Of a stretch of DNA of 64,000 nt, positions 1 through 14,800 are shown piece after piece. The position numbers and the translations under genes were made by a program. This stretch comes from Syngnathus acus (taxonomy: Eukaryota > Chordata > Actinopteri > Syngnathiformes > Syngnathidae): positions 9,185,412-9,249,411 of the forward strand of contig NC_051102.1 of assembly GCF_901709675.1 (NCBI RefSeq), read 5' to 3'. The notes under the pieces are model-generated. The model was given only the letters and a program-made list of their open reading frames with translations. It was not told the origin of the DNA and did no database searches. The first letter of the stretch is position 1. The number at the start of each line of letters is the position of its first letter.

Positions 1-180
1 GACCTTGCCGTTCAAATACCTTTGGAGGGGGCAGTTACCGTCACAATTTACTGCCAAAATAAACTCATTTGCAAGTCAGCAATAAGAAGATGATGGGTAA
101 AAACAAAACAAAAAGCTCATATACGGTATCTAAGTTTTGGTGCGTAGTTTAAAAAAAAAAAAAAAAAAAAAGTGACGTGG

Positions 181-400
181 GCAGAGCGTCGGCTGCGTCG
201 TGACGTCATCGCATTCCCTGTGCGCAAGTCGACGCTTTTCAATGCGGAAGTTGCTTCCCCGTACCAAGTGGGGGACGAAAACAAGCCGAACAGCTCCTAG
301 AATTACATGTTGACGAGTTAACTTATCAACTAGGTTTTAAAGGAAAACTATTTTGAAGATCTCGCAATCGTTTAGGCTATCGGACAAGTGATCAGCCCTC
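181..400 (+). promoter_or_regulatory. vps4b: vps4b promoter / 5' leader with full CRE and ETS-like site
   Basis: GC-rich block directly upstream of the vps4b start codon at 401. It holds a perfect palindromic cAMP-response element TGACGTCA at 201-208 and an ETS-type CGGAAG core at 244-249. No TATA box is evident, which fits a housekeeping promoter. The transcription start cannot be read from sequence, so the promoter/leader boundary is inferred. Positions 1-180 hold an A-rich tract (151-170) and nothing else I recognise. Confidence 0.55.
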
Positions 401-4080
<3,680 letters not shown>

Positions 4081-5230
4081 TTCGATTTGTTTGGGGAACA
4101 AGGCCAAACCAAAGCAAATGAATTGCAATGTTCTCTGTTTGTTTCAGTTTTTTTTCTCTCCCCCCCCCCCCCCCCCCCCTCTTCCTGTTTCATCTTAACC
4201 ATCCAGCAGAGAAAGATAAATGCTGTTTCACTCTTGACAGTCTGACAACCACAGAAAGGCTGTAGAAACTACGTTTGACACTCATTACAATAAATCTAAG
4301 CTTCTTGACAAATTTAAAAGGGTGTTGGACTTCTAAAGGTGCAAACATACCCAGGCTGCTTCTTTGGACTCGGGTTTTGCACACACTCGTATTTCTTGTC
4401 ATTAACCAATAAACAGCCCTTCTCTGTTTTGTATAAATAAGGAACAAGCATTTTATATTATACTGTATGTTGTGGTATCCATATATAGTTTGTGGGGAAA
4501 TGAGGCGCCATTGGATTTCTTTTATGTGTTATATGTGTTCATAGTGTCAGTGTGGTGTATATAGCGCAGGCATTTTAGACTTTGTGAGACACTCTAGATG
4601 AGAGCTACTTTAGAACCCAGGTTGGGATCGTCTGTCCACTTTCCCAATTGTATGCATTGAATGGATCACCAAAGGTGCCAGACCAGCATTATTTAAAATA
4701 AGGACTCTTTTTGCTTTTTGTCACTCTTTTTATCACATCATACTAAGATTTTTTTTTTAATATATGCAGTATATATATCGGAACGGATGCTGGTTACAAA
4801 ACTGCTAAAAAAAAAAAAAAAAAAAGCCTAACAAGATAAAATTGGATAGTAAATTTTGACATCAGCTGAAGCTAAAGGCTTGTTTGTACTTTGCGGCCAA
4901 TAGGTAAATCTCCAATTAGAAGTGACACTGCATACTGTGCCTTTTAGAGAAGCTGTTTATTTTTCTATAGATTTGTCTCAATTTGTCATAATGCTAGTTT
5001 ACCATCATAGTGCATCGTCACTACTACTACAACTAAGACATGTATAATACCTGCACATTTCCTGTACACTCTTATATGGAATGTAAACAACTCTATTTTT
5101 ATTTGCGATTTGATGGGAAGTTTGGCTTTCTCTACCAACATTAGTCTGAGGTCAAATATTTGCGTGTTGTACTCCCGTTTTTTTTCTCTCATTTCTGAAA
5201 TGTAAATAAAATATAAATACATTAAACGTC
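4081..5230 (+). other. vps4b: vps4b 3' untranslated region
   Basis: No reading frame is supported here. AATAAA poly(A) signals lie at 4289-4294, 4408-4413 and 5205-5210, so short and long 3' UTR forms are possible. A homopolymeric C tract is at about 4161-4179. AT-rich sequence and an A17 run (about 4809-4825) fill the rest. The 3' limit is inferred from the last AATAAA. Confidence 0.6.
5205..5210 (+). terminator. vps4b: Distal poly(A) signal of vps4b
   Basis: AATAAA hexamer about 1.1 kb after the vps4b stop and 117 bp before the presumed kdsr promoter motif. The proximal alternatives at 4289 and 4408 are equally good hexamers. Confidence 0.5.
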
Positions 5231-5326
5231 AAAGTTGATCTATTTCTAATATTTAAAGTACTGTAAATACAGTAGCGCACTTTGTGCAGCAACAGCTCGG
5301 GACGCTCAAAACAAAAGTGGAACGTT

Positions 5327-5345
5327 GCATTGTGGGAGCTGTAGT
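5327..5345 (-). promoter_or_regulatory. kdsr: ZNF143/SBS-type promoter motif of kdsr
   Basis: Read on the minus strand the site is ACTACAGCTCCCACAATGC. It matches the well-known ZNF143 (Staf) consensus ACTACAnnTCCCAnnATGC at the fixed positions I recall. It sits about 430 bp upstream of the conserved kdsr start codon and just after the vps4b 3' end, the usual setting of this motif in vertebrate housekeeping promoters. Binding is inferred. Confidence 0.6.
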
Positions 5346-5760
5346 CCATTAACCTTCATTTTTGCGTGGTCGGAATACAAGCCAGCTGCTCTTGAAAACT
5401 ACATGTACCACATACAACTGGGGAAGCCAGTTTACAGTGGACAATTTGTTTAGGTTAACACACGCTACGCTTTGTTACGCTGAGCCAACGTCCAGGGCGG
5501 GATATGAAAGCTGCCCGCTAAACGTCTCTGAATATTCGACAATCACTCTGCCTCCGATTCATGCCTTTTGCCTCCCCTCTGCGAGGGCCACCGCCCCCAT
5601 CTGTCACCGCCGCTGCGTTGTCGACCCCAGAAGCTCGCCAGCTAACCAGCAACAAGCTAACCACTGCCAGTCATCACCCATGTCCTCGGAAGAAAGCGTG
5701 AGCTCAGCGATCACGGGTTGGCTTTTGGCTCATTCCTGGTGGCTGCTCCTGCCGTTCATC

Positions 5761-7996
5761 ATGCTGCTGGTCGTCGCCGCCTTCATTGTCGCCTTCGTCC
5801 TGCTTTTGTACATGATATCGCCCCTGATTAGCCCCAAACCCCTCAAACTAAACGGGGCCCACGTCGTGGTAAGATATGCGCCTATTGCACGACAGGACTG
5901 CTGCGATCGCCTTTTGACGTTGTAACACTTGTATTACTACTCTATAAGCATTGTCACGAGTGTATCCGAAGCATGGCTAGGTAGCTGTCACACCCAGCGC
6001 CCTTCAGATCGTGACAGTTTTGACACAAGTTTGGGAAGTACTGTGCTGTATCATTTGCACGTCGGCTACAAGCAATGTCAGCGAACGTGACAGTACGCAA
6101 CACGCGTCATTCCGCAACGCGTCCACGTGTTCGTAGATAAACATTGAATCGATCATCTTGCAATTTCTAGGTGACTGGAGGCTCCAGTGGTATTGGGAAA
6201 AGTATAGCGATGGAATGCTACAGACATGGAGCTTTTATCACGTTGGTGGCACGAGATGAGGTAAGTCATTATGGTCTCCTACACGCTGTGGCTTCATAAC
6301 AATGACATGTAAAGTGACGGACGGTACAGACATTCCGAATCGCATTCCCTTCACATTTACATTATTGTCATTTTCAAAGTACGATGAGAAAGCACATTGT
6401 AGATTACATGAATTTGTACAATCTGAAAATGGATATTTGCATTCTTGTAGGCCAAGTTGATTCAAGCCAAGAAAGAGGTGGAGAAATTTGCCATCAATGA
6501 CAAACAGGTACAAATATATTTTAAAAAACGATTTCAATTGCTGGGCGTGATCAAATAATGGCAATTTCTCTTTGCTCAGGTTGTGCTTTGCATATCAGTG
6601 GATGTTTCCAGTGATTACAGTCAGGTGGAAAGTGTTATAAAACAGGTAATGCTTAGCTGTGCTGTGAGCTTATATTCCTTTGCTGATCTATTGAAACGAG
6701 CTTTTGTACGCAGGCTCAAGAAAAGTTGGGGCCCGTCGATATGCTCGTGAACTGCGCCGGAACGTCTTTTTCGGGAAAGTTTGAGGAAGTGGAGGTCGAC
6801 TCTTTCAAGGTGGCTAAGCGCTCTCAATCGTCCCCGTTTACATTTGTCAACAAGCCCTTTGTTCTCTCCTCCAACAGAGGCTGATGGAAGTCAACTACCT
6901 GGGCAGCGTTTATCCAACGCGTGCCGTCATAACCACCATGAAGGAGAGAAGAATGGGCCGCATCATGTTCGTGTCCTCCCAGGCGGGCCAGATTGGCTTA
7001 TTTGGCTACACGGCTTACTCGCCGTCCAAGTTTGCGCTGCGCGGTTTGGCCGAGTCGCTGCAGATGGAGGTATCAACGGGTTCGGTGGTCCAGACTCGAT
7101 TCTTTGTTTCCGTTGGCATCATTTAAAGAACGCTATGAAAATGATTCACTCGGCCCAGCTTGGTTTTAACCATACGTCCATCGCAAGGATTTGCCGTCGT
7201 AAATATTGAACAGGTTACACGGGAAATTGTTTTACTTTCGGGCAATGTTGAAATTCGGCCGGCTCGGTGTGTACCTCACTTGAGTGAACGTTGCTGTGCT
7301 TCAGATGAAGCCATACAACATCTACGTGACGCTGGCCTTCCCACCAGACACAGACACGCCAGGACTGCTTGAGGAAAACAAGACAAAGGTAAACCTTGCG
7401 CACGCGTGTTTCTCGTCCTACATTGACCACCTTTTTCTTGACTCGGATTTTAGCCTCTGGAAACCAGATTAATTTCGGAAACCTCCGGAGTTTGCCAACC
7501 AGAACAAGTGGCCAAGATTGTTGTCCGAGATGCCGTGGTAAGGAGAGACTCAGAAGCCACAAACGACGTGAATGGCAATAGTCAAGTCTCAGGAGTGATG
7601 TCAATTTTGGTTCCCACAGCAGGGCAACTTTAACAGCTCTGTGGGTCCCGACGGCTACATGCTGTCAGCCCTCACCTGTGGGATGTCACCGGTTACCTCC
7701 ATCACAGAGGGTCTCCAGCAGGTACACGCATGAACTAGGCCTTTTTCATTTAAACCGGGCAGACATTTGTCATCGTTCACGAATGACGATCGCCGAGGGT
7801 TACTCGTGTTCTTTCTGGCTGTAGTCGCCCGCCTGCCTGCCCTGGTTTTTGATGCTATGCTGTATTTGCTTTGCAGATCGTCACCATGGGTCTGTTCCGT
7901 ACCATCGCCCTCTTCTACCTGGGAAGTTTCGACAGCATCGTGCGCCGCTGCATGATTCAAAGAGAGCAGTCCAAGGCGGCCGATAAGCGAGATTAA
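5761..7996 (+). CDS. kdsr: 3-ketodihydrosphingosine reductase (KDSR), 10 exons
   Basis: Exons: 5761-5868, 6171-6260, 6451-6507, 6580-6645, 6714-6809, 6878-7069, 7305-7388, 7454-7537, 7620-7721, 7877-7996 (TAA). They give 332 aa, the same length as the human protein, and every exon is a whole number of codons. The enzyme is an NADPH-dependent short-chain dehydrogenase that reduces 3-ketodihydrosphingosine to dihydrosphingosine on the cytosolic face of the ER, the second step of sphingolipid synthesis. Visible motifs are an N-terminal hydrophobic anchor (about 1-20), the Rossmann TGGSSGIG at 38-45, NCAG, and the catalytic triad Ser172/Ser173, Tyr186, Lys190. A second hydrophobic stretch lies near the C terminus. 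The start at 5761 matches mammals and has A at -3. An in-frame ATG at 5680 with a weaker context would add 27 residues. Confidence 0.95.
7198..7217. repeat. Palindromic repeat core, copy 1 (half)
   Basis: CGTAAATATTGAACAGGTTA in kdsr intron 6. It matches the reverse complement of the 17386-17419 element over most of its length, but the second arm is lost. Confidence 0.45.
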
Positions 7997-10085
7997 GCGC
8001 CGACGAGTAAAGGCCGACAAGGAGCGAGGTGAACGGGACAGCGCGTTTTCTCCACACGACCCATGTACCCCTCCCCCCCCTCAAAAAAAACGTCCGCGTA
8101 GTGACATTTCGCTTTTAACGTGCACATGCTTCTTGCCACGGGAGCGGCCTTACTTTAGCACGTCTATTTTGGTGTTGTAAAAACGGAGGGCGGCGATCGT
8201 AAACAGTAGCGGGCCTCCCCGCCTTTTCTCACACAGGAAAAGCAATATCCTGTCAGACCGGTTGTGCCAAATATGGCCTGAAATTCCCTCCCACGGGGGC
8301 TCTCGTGAAAACAAAACCCATTTGTCACCTTTTGTTCTTGCGTTGCATGCTTCTCAAACACGTGAGAATTGTAGCGATTTCTCAACCGTTTCCGATCACG
8401 ACGTCTTTGCGGGCAAAGACCACTCGGTCGGTCGGTCGGTCGGCGGCACCCTGACTGTTTTGCATGCACGTGCAGATGTGGCGTAAATAAGCTCCGGTAA
8501 TACAAAACAGGAGTATGAAAGCAACCACGTTTCCGCCGAGCATGATGCCGCTTGAGTTTCACACAATAGGACTGGAATGATAGCCATCTGACTGGGCTTT
8601 CCAGAGATTTATACCAGAAGGGTGACATCATAGCAGTCAGACGGGGACCACTTGTTTGGATATTTTTAGCATAAAAAGATTGGTGTCAAACCATTACAAA
8701 TACAAACAATTGTCGGCGTTGTTCAGTGGACTAATGTGGGAAGTAATCTCATTGACGTCAACGGAGGGAGATTCATCTTGTGTAACGTTTCAATTATTTA
8801 TGTTTACTTCTATGTTGGTACCGCCCGTGCAGAGGCTTGTTGAGTTAACGACGGGCAATTTTGCATGGCGGTTGTTCCGTCACTGTGTCACACAAATTGG
8901 ATTGCAGGTATTACATTGGACTCGGAAACCGCAATACAAATACAGCAAACGTCCTGCTCGACTCAAGCGAATTTCATTGCTTGGTGGAAAGTGGACAAAA
9001 AGCGCGTGCTTCTGTGTTGTGACTGAGCCAACTCTCGTCCAGAGAAATAAAGCCATCGGATATTTCTTATTTCAGCAGACACTATTATTGCAAGTCATGG
9101 TGACTGTTCATCTTTCAAATCTAATACACGTTATTTTGTTGTTGTTCTTCGAGCGTGCATATAGAAGCTTAAGTACAATTTTTTTTATGTGTCACTGCAC
9201 ATATGAAGTCACGCGGTCTGCGTTGGCGCTGACCTAAATCAGGCCAGAGTGGGACTTGCTGGTTCAAGTAATGCCCGTGCAGGTCCACTGAGGGCGCTAG
9301 AGATTTGTTTTACATGCAGACTGTACAAAAGGTTCTTGTCCCAAAAAAAACTACATAGTTAAAAATAGCAACTTCCTGTTTTGTAAGTTTTTCCTTTGGT
9401 CCGGAATGTCATTTCATAAAAGTGTGAACGTAGGATTCTTCTTGTTACGCACGCTGATAGTTGAATGCCAAAATGTTCCTTTGGAGTTGTTTTTGGCGAT
9501 GGCGTGGACTCCAACCAAGCCTTAAGATGCGACTGCTGAGCGAGCGAGCGACCACAACGAAGGCCGTCCACACTGACACGCGCGGGCGGCTGTGTCCTTT
9601 ACCAGCTTTTTGATTTTGTCTCGTCTGCTTGTTAGTTTGCCGTCACCCACGAATTCAAAACATGAAAGTGAGAAGACATGACGACATTGGCGACGTTCTT
9701 GTTTGAATTTTGGTTTAAAGGTGTGCCGAGTTGCACAAAAGTTGATTTATCTCTGTAGTTCCGTTCCAAAATCCTGTTCGGATGCGGGTTTCTTTTTTGT
9801 TTGTTGAAAAAAAATATTTTGAGTTGCTCTTAACAGCGACCGTTATGCTATGCTATGCAAAGATAATCCTGTGCTTTCAATGTCTGAGCATTTACAGTCA
9901 GGATTGGAGTGTCGCCACTTAATTGTTATTTAATGATCATCAACATAAACACCATGTCAGTTCAGTCTCTGCGTTTCTCTTCCTCCCCTTTCACCTTGTG
10001 TGCCATCAAACGCAACCTGTCAGAAGGGCAACATCAGTGTTGTATTATTTGACGGTTGAATAAATATATGTGAGGAAATTTCAAG
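7997..10085 (+). other. kdsr: kdsr 3' untranslated region
   Basis: Non-coding stretch after the kdsr stop. AATAAA lies at 9048-9053 (approximate) and 10059-10064; the second is followed by GT-rich sequence typical of a cleavage site. A CGGT tetramer repeat is at about 8425-8442. The long open frame at 8656-9237 has no recognisable protein features and is treated as chance. Confidence 0.5.
10059..10064 (+). terminator. kdsr: Poly(A) signal of kdsr
   Basis: AATAAA followed within about 35 bp by a GT-rich element (gtgtttgattttta), consistent with the 3' end of a kdsr transcript with a UTR of about 2 kb. Confidence 0.5.
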
Positions 10086-10773
10086 TCCCCGTGTTTGATT
10101 TTTATGATTACTTGTCTAGAGGGCGTAAAATGTCCTGTTTATGTCTGTCATTTTGAATTGTCTTTAAAATCTCAAAATGTTTTAGGGCCACACTGAAAAT
10201 GAAATAAAAATGTGTCAAGTACTGCACTATTTATTTTCTTATACATTTACAACCTTTAACGTAAAAAAGACTTATTGTGTTATAAAATGTATATTGTAAG
10301 ATAATTTTGTTGGTTTGGAAAAGAACAGTTCCCTGGAAATATTAACAACCTAAAAAGCCTGCTATAAAAACATGCCTAAATCATATTTAATTAGGGTGAT
10401 TGAGGCAGAGAACACTTTTATTTTTTTCCCCTCTTACATGTGAAACTAGATCCATTTTAGTAATCTGATATAAAGTGGGCCTCTTGGAAGCCTGGTGGTC
10501 TTTCTTTTTTGAGAATTTAAATATTCCGTTTGTGCTAGTGAGAAGTTAATCTCCCTTGAAGGGGCTTTCCACATCTGCAGAAAATGGCCTATCTCAGAGT
10601 CTTTCTTTTTTCTTAAGTCCCAAAGGAGACTAATACTACATGAAGATGAACCCAGATAATTAATTTTCACAAGAGGAAGTGAGCATAATGATATCAAGGG
10701 AAACGAGGCCTGGCTCCACATCTACAAAATGCAATGTCTTCCTGCAGCCAAGGAGATACTAAATGGCGGAAGA

Positions 10774-11170
10774 ACCGTTCATCCATTTTCTCCAGTTTGC
10801 CCTAATTTAGGATGGTGGCGAGCTAGAGCCCATCTGAGCTGACTTTGGGTGAGAAGCGATAAAACTCTGTTGTTGGGTTAGGATAGTGGATTTTTTTTTT
10901 AGACATGCATTGAAAAATATACAGAAAATGTTTAAAAAAAGAAAAAGTTAAGAGCGTCTATCTTGCCCATATGCAAAATAGCAATCTTGTCATAAATCTG
11001 GTTAAAAACTATACGGTCCTATGCAGCACTGATGAAAAATTGTTGCCCCTTCTAGCAATTAAGATACGCATCCATGGGGTAGAACTCTACACGGGAAGAT
11101 CAGAACTGAGATTCGGATCCCGAACCTCACAGCTGTGAGGCTAACCACTACTTCACCGTGCTGCCCAGGA
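10774..11170 (-). mobile_element. Degraded tRNA-derived SINE-like repeat, nearly full length
   Basis: Read on the minus strand, the copy starts near 11170 with a GGCAGCACGGTG-type head. A box-A-like TGGTTAGCC and a degenerate box B (GGTTCGGGATCC) follow. It ends near 10778 with the tail whose plus-strand form is CATCCATTTTCT. This is a very common dispersed repeat family in teleost genomes. The centre is diverged. It lies between kdsr and bcl2. Confidence 0.55.
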
Positions 11171-11280
11171 GGAGTTATTAATTATCCCCATTAAAAACGA
11201 GCAGACGTCCAGCCATTACACAGATGGTTTCTAAGCATCAATTTTAATGCAATGAATGATTTTGTCTGCAGTTCCGAGTG

Positions 11281-11811
11281 TACACATGGCGGCTCCAGAG
11301 CGCAGCCAAAGGGCGCACTTTGCGTAAGTGACGTCAAGCAGCCACTGGCGGAGCAGCAGCAGCAGGAGGAGGAGGAGGGCTCTGCATGGAAGTGAACCTA
11401 GGCAGTGGTCTCCGAACTGCAGCTCAAACGCCGCCTCAACTAACCGTCGGCGACACGGCGCTGAGCGGCCATTCTGGCGCAGACAACTTTGCGCCCCGCT
11501 TTTTTCCCCTGCGCAACTCTTCCATGTCTGGCTTTTGCGCACTGGGAATACATCCGCACCCCCTCCAGCCTCTTCCGCGTATTGGATTTCCATGCAAAGA
11601 CAAGCTCGCCAGTGTGCCTCGCAGCTTTTTGTGGGGACTTTTACAACCTTTCATTTCCTGCTCGCGCGTGGGATTTAGGCGTGGACTCGGTTCGCTGTGG
11701 TCGCAGTCCACTTTTGGATGAGCCCTGCGCAAAGCAGTGCACCGAATGAATGCACGATGTCTTTTATTTAAGGGCCAAATCTAAGAGTACAAAGTGCCAA
11801 ATTAAGCCCAG
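11281..11811 (+). promoter_or_regulatory. bcl2: bcl2 promoter and 5' leader with CRE
   Basis: CpG- and GC-rich block upstream of the bcl2 start. A full CRE TGACGTCA lies at 11329-11336, about 480 bp before the ATG. The mammalian BCL2 upstream promoter also depends on a CRE, so this placement is plausible, although homology of the site is not shown. The last 70 bp contain three upstream ATGs (see the separate entry). The transcription start is unknown. Confidence 0.55.
11746..11784 (+). other. Upstream ORF in the bcl2 leader (12 codons)
   Basis: ATG at 11746 opens a 12-codon frame ending in TAA at 11782-11784, 27 bp before the bcl2 ATG. Two further upstream ATGs follow. The one at 11750 starts a 139-codon frame that runs past the bcl2 start out of frame to 12169. 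The one at 11757 makes only four codons. Human BCL2 mRNA has an 11-codon inhibitory upstream ORF; the similar size here is suggestive only. Whether these ATGs are transcribed depends on the unmapped TSS. Confidence 0.5.
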
Positions 11812-14800
11812 ATGGCGAACGAGCGAAATCGCAGCATCGTGGAGAAATATATCTGCCATAAACTCTCCAAACGCGGCTACGCGTGGGGGTTCGGTGCCGC
11901 TCGCGGGGAGGAGGACGATGCCGCCGCTGCTAATAACGGCTTACTGGTCGCCTCCTCGCCGACTTTGGTGCTTCGGTGCCGGGAAGCCAGCGCTGGGCCC
12001 GAGCGCGACTCCAAGCGTAGCCCCGGTTCTGACCCGCTCGCCGACATCCACCGGGTCCTGCGCGAGGCCGGCGACGAACTGGAGAGACTTTACCAGCCGG
12101 ACTTCACAGAGATGTCTCGGCAGCTGTACCTCTCCTCCACAACTGCTCAGCGACGGTTCGCCGAGGTGATCGACGAACTGTTCCGAGACGGCGTCAACTG
12201 GGGCCGGATCATAGCCTTCTTCGAGTTCGGCGGGACCGTGTGCGTGGAGTGCGCCACTAAGGAGGAGATGACGTCGCAAGTGGACAACATTGCCGAGTGG
12301 ATGACCGAGTACTTAAACGGACCCCTCGGCAGCTGGATCCAAGACAACGGGGACTGGGTATGTGTGATTCGGCTGAGCTTTTTTTTTCTTCTCTCGGTAC
12401 CGCTGGAGCACAGCTCCTCCATTGCTGCTGCTGCTGCTGCGGGTTGAAGGCGTGCGGATGCGCGATTGCCCGTGTGCGCGCGCGTTTGCAGATGTGACCT
12501 CACACGCCACATTATATCACGTTTGTAGTTCGAGGTTGCCAACGAAAAAGCTCGACATGTTCCCATTACGCACGAAGGCGCAGGATGGGCGGCCTCCACT
12601 CGTGCGCCGCTCTGATTAGACACTGGCGTTGGCCGTCAAACCGATCCGACCAATCAGAGAGCGAGCTGCGTCACACCTCCCGACGCTCTTTCCAAAGCCC
12701 CGCCCTCCCGACTGTGCTGAGAGACTAGCAGTCACGCATCTGTCACAGAGCTGCACTATGGTCCTATAAAGATCCCATCATCCCAAATACAATTTGTAAT
12801 GAAATCAAAATGGTAAGTCATATTTCAAAATGAAACACTGTATAAGACGACACCCTTGTAAAAGTGTACTGGATTGAAACTTAAGGGATAAACTGCCTTG
12901 TGAGTGGGTGGTTTCATTGAATGTGTCTGCATTATCCATATAACATGACGTTTAAAATGTTGCTATGAGGAACATTCCTAATAAAATGTTGTGCCAAATG
13001 TGATGTGCAACAGCGCAGATGTGTACAAACAATCAGATCACCATCAAGGAAAAGAAAGCCACCGGACATAAGAAAGAAAGGAAGACTTGTCAGAATGATG
13101 GCATGCATGGCTGTTTCTTTTTGCCCTTTCCTCTCTTTGTATTCTCCATTCACAGGGAAATATGGCAGTTACAGCTGTCGGGGCAATCGGCTTTTCCCGC
13201 GATAGTGCTCACAAATGTTTTTGTGGTCCAATCGAATAGTGCAGGCGGCACTTGAGAATGATCGTCGGTAGGTGTGTGAGGCTCAGTCACTGACTAATTT
13301 CTTTGCGATTCCACTTTTGCTGGCATGGCTTGGTGCTCGGCTGGCTTCTTTTTACACCAATCATGGAGTGTGAGCGAGCAACCGTTCATCTTGGAACTCA
13401 TCAGACCACTCTGCGAGGAATTAGCCTCTTCATTAGTGGAGGTGCCTTTAATGAGAACATAACATTTGTGGCACTCGCTCATTTTGGCCCGCGGCTTTTG
13501 GAGTAAGCAAGGAAGGGGGGGGGGGCATCAATGATTCATCTGCAGGATTCCGTCTTAGCGTTTAAGATTCCCCTCGAGTGTGTGTGAGGGTGTCTTTGCA
13601 AGGTTGCATGTTGTGCCGCATATCAAAGGCTGCTCGCCATTCCAGCAGCAGCGGGCGCTAATCCGGAGCTTCTGCCGGGCTCAACCGTTCTGACTTGCGC
13701 CGTTCTAAAGTGTGTGAGGACGGGCGGCTGCGATGGATGGCGGCGCCTACGGTACAATAATGTAGGTCATCTTCCCAGTATGCTTTGCAGCTGCGAGGAC
13801 ATGAGGGTGGCGAGACAGAGAAAGCGGGACAGCCTCCCGTGGATTAGTCTGGATCATCTCACCGTAGATGGAGAATAAATTCACAACGTCCATAAGACTT
13901 TAGGGTTGTAATGTCTCAAGGTTGACTGTAGGTTTTGGAGTAGTCCTCATCCAAATGTATTTTTTGGACTGGTCATGGATATGTTGTTCACTAAAATGGG
14001 CGAAGATCCAGTGCCACTTTCAAGCAACAGCTGAAGAGCCTATCTTGGTCTGAGCTGCATCAAGTCTTGTTGGATGCACACATTCAAAGTGGAGTTGACG
14101 GACAGCAGGCAAAAACAGGGTGCGGGAGTTCTTGATGTCAGAGACGTGTCATTAAAACACCCAAAGAAAGTAATTGCCTGAATATCAACATCTGCACAAA
14201 TTGAACCAACCGGATGGAGTTTGTGCCCAAAGGGCATGTTAGATGAAAGGAAAACATCCAGCATAAAAACTTGTTGACTTAACAAAATGTGGCAAGTCAT
14301 TAGCAATGTAGCACTTCATTTCCTGACTCTGGCGGACATTCCAGGGTGTCGTTCAACTTTTTGCCCTCAAGTCAGCTGCTCCGGGCCCCGTGGTGACCCT
14401 GAAGCGGTTAGGCAGACAGACATGGTGGCATCACTTCCTCGTTCTGACTTCGGATGAACTGACCCCTTTTCTTTAAATCTTTAATCTGCTTTATGTGGAT
14501 CAAAAATGTGCCACATTGGTCCCTTTTTGGAGCGATTGCATCTATTTATTTAGGTACTTATGTGCCATCTGCCAAATGACACACAATCGGGATGATACTT
14601 CGGTCACGGGGATTTGGCGTTCCCAAAAATTCTGTAGAGCAATAGATGTGATGTTTAGTCTCTTGTTTTGTGTTTTCCACTCTTCTTCAAAAAAATAGCT
14701 GAAGGCCAATCAGGTTTTTGGACACACCAGAGTGGCGTGGAAACAGCTGTCTGTCAGCCACCCTCTGTTTCCTGTTGTTTTAGCGACCAAATATAGGCGT

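Noticed and set aside
8656-9237. 193-codon open frame after kdsr
   Set aside because: No domain or family resemblance, no splice or promoter context, and it lies in the kdsr 3' UTR; treated as a chance frame.
12147-12623. 158-codon antisense frame over bcl2 exon 1
   Set aside because: Mirror of the conserved BH1/BH2 coding sequence; no independent evidence.
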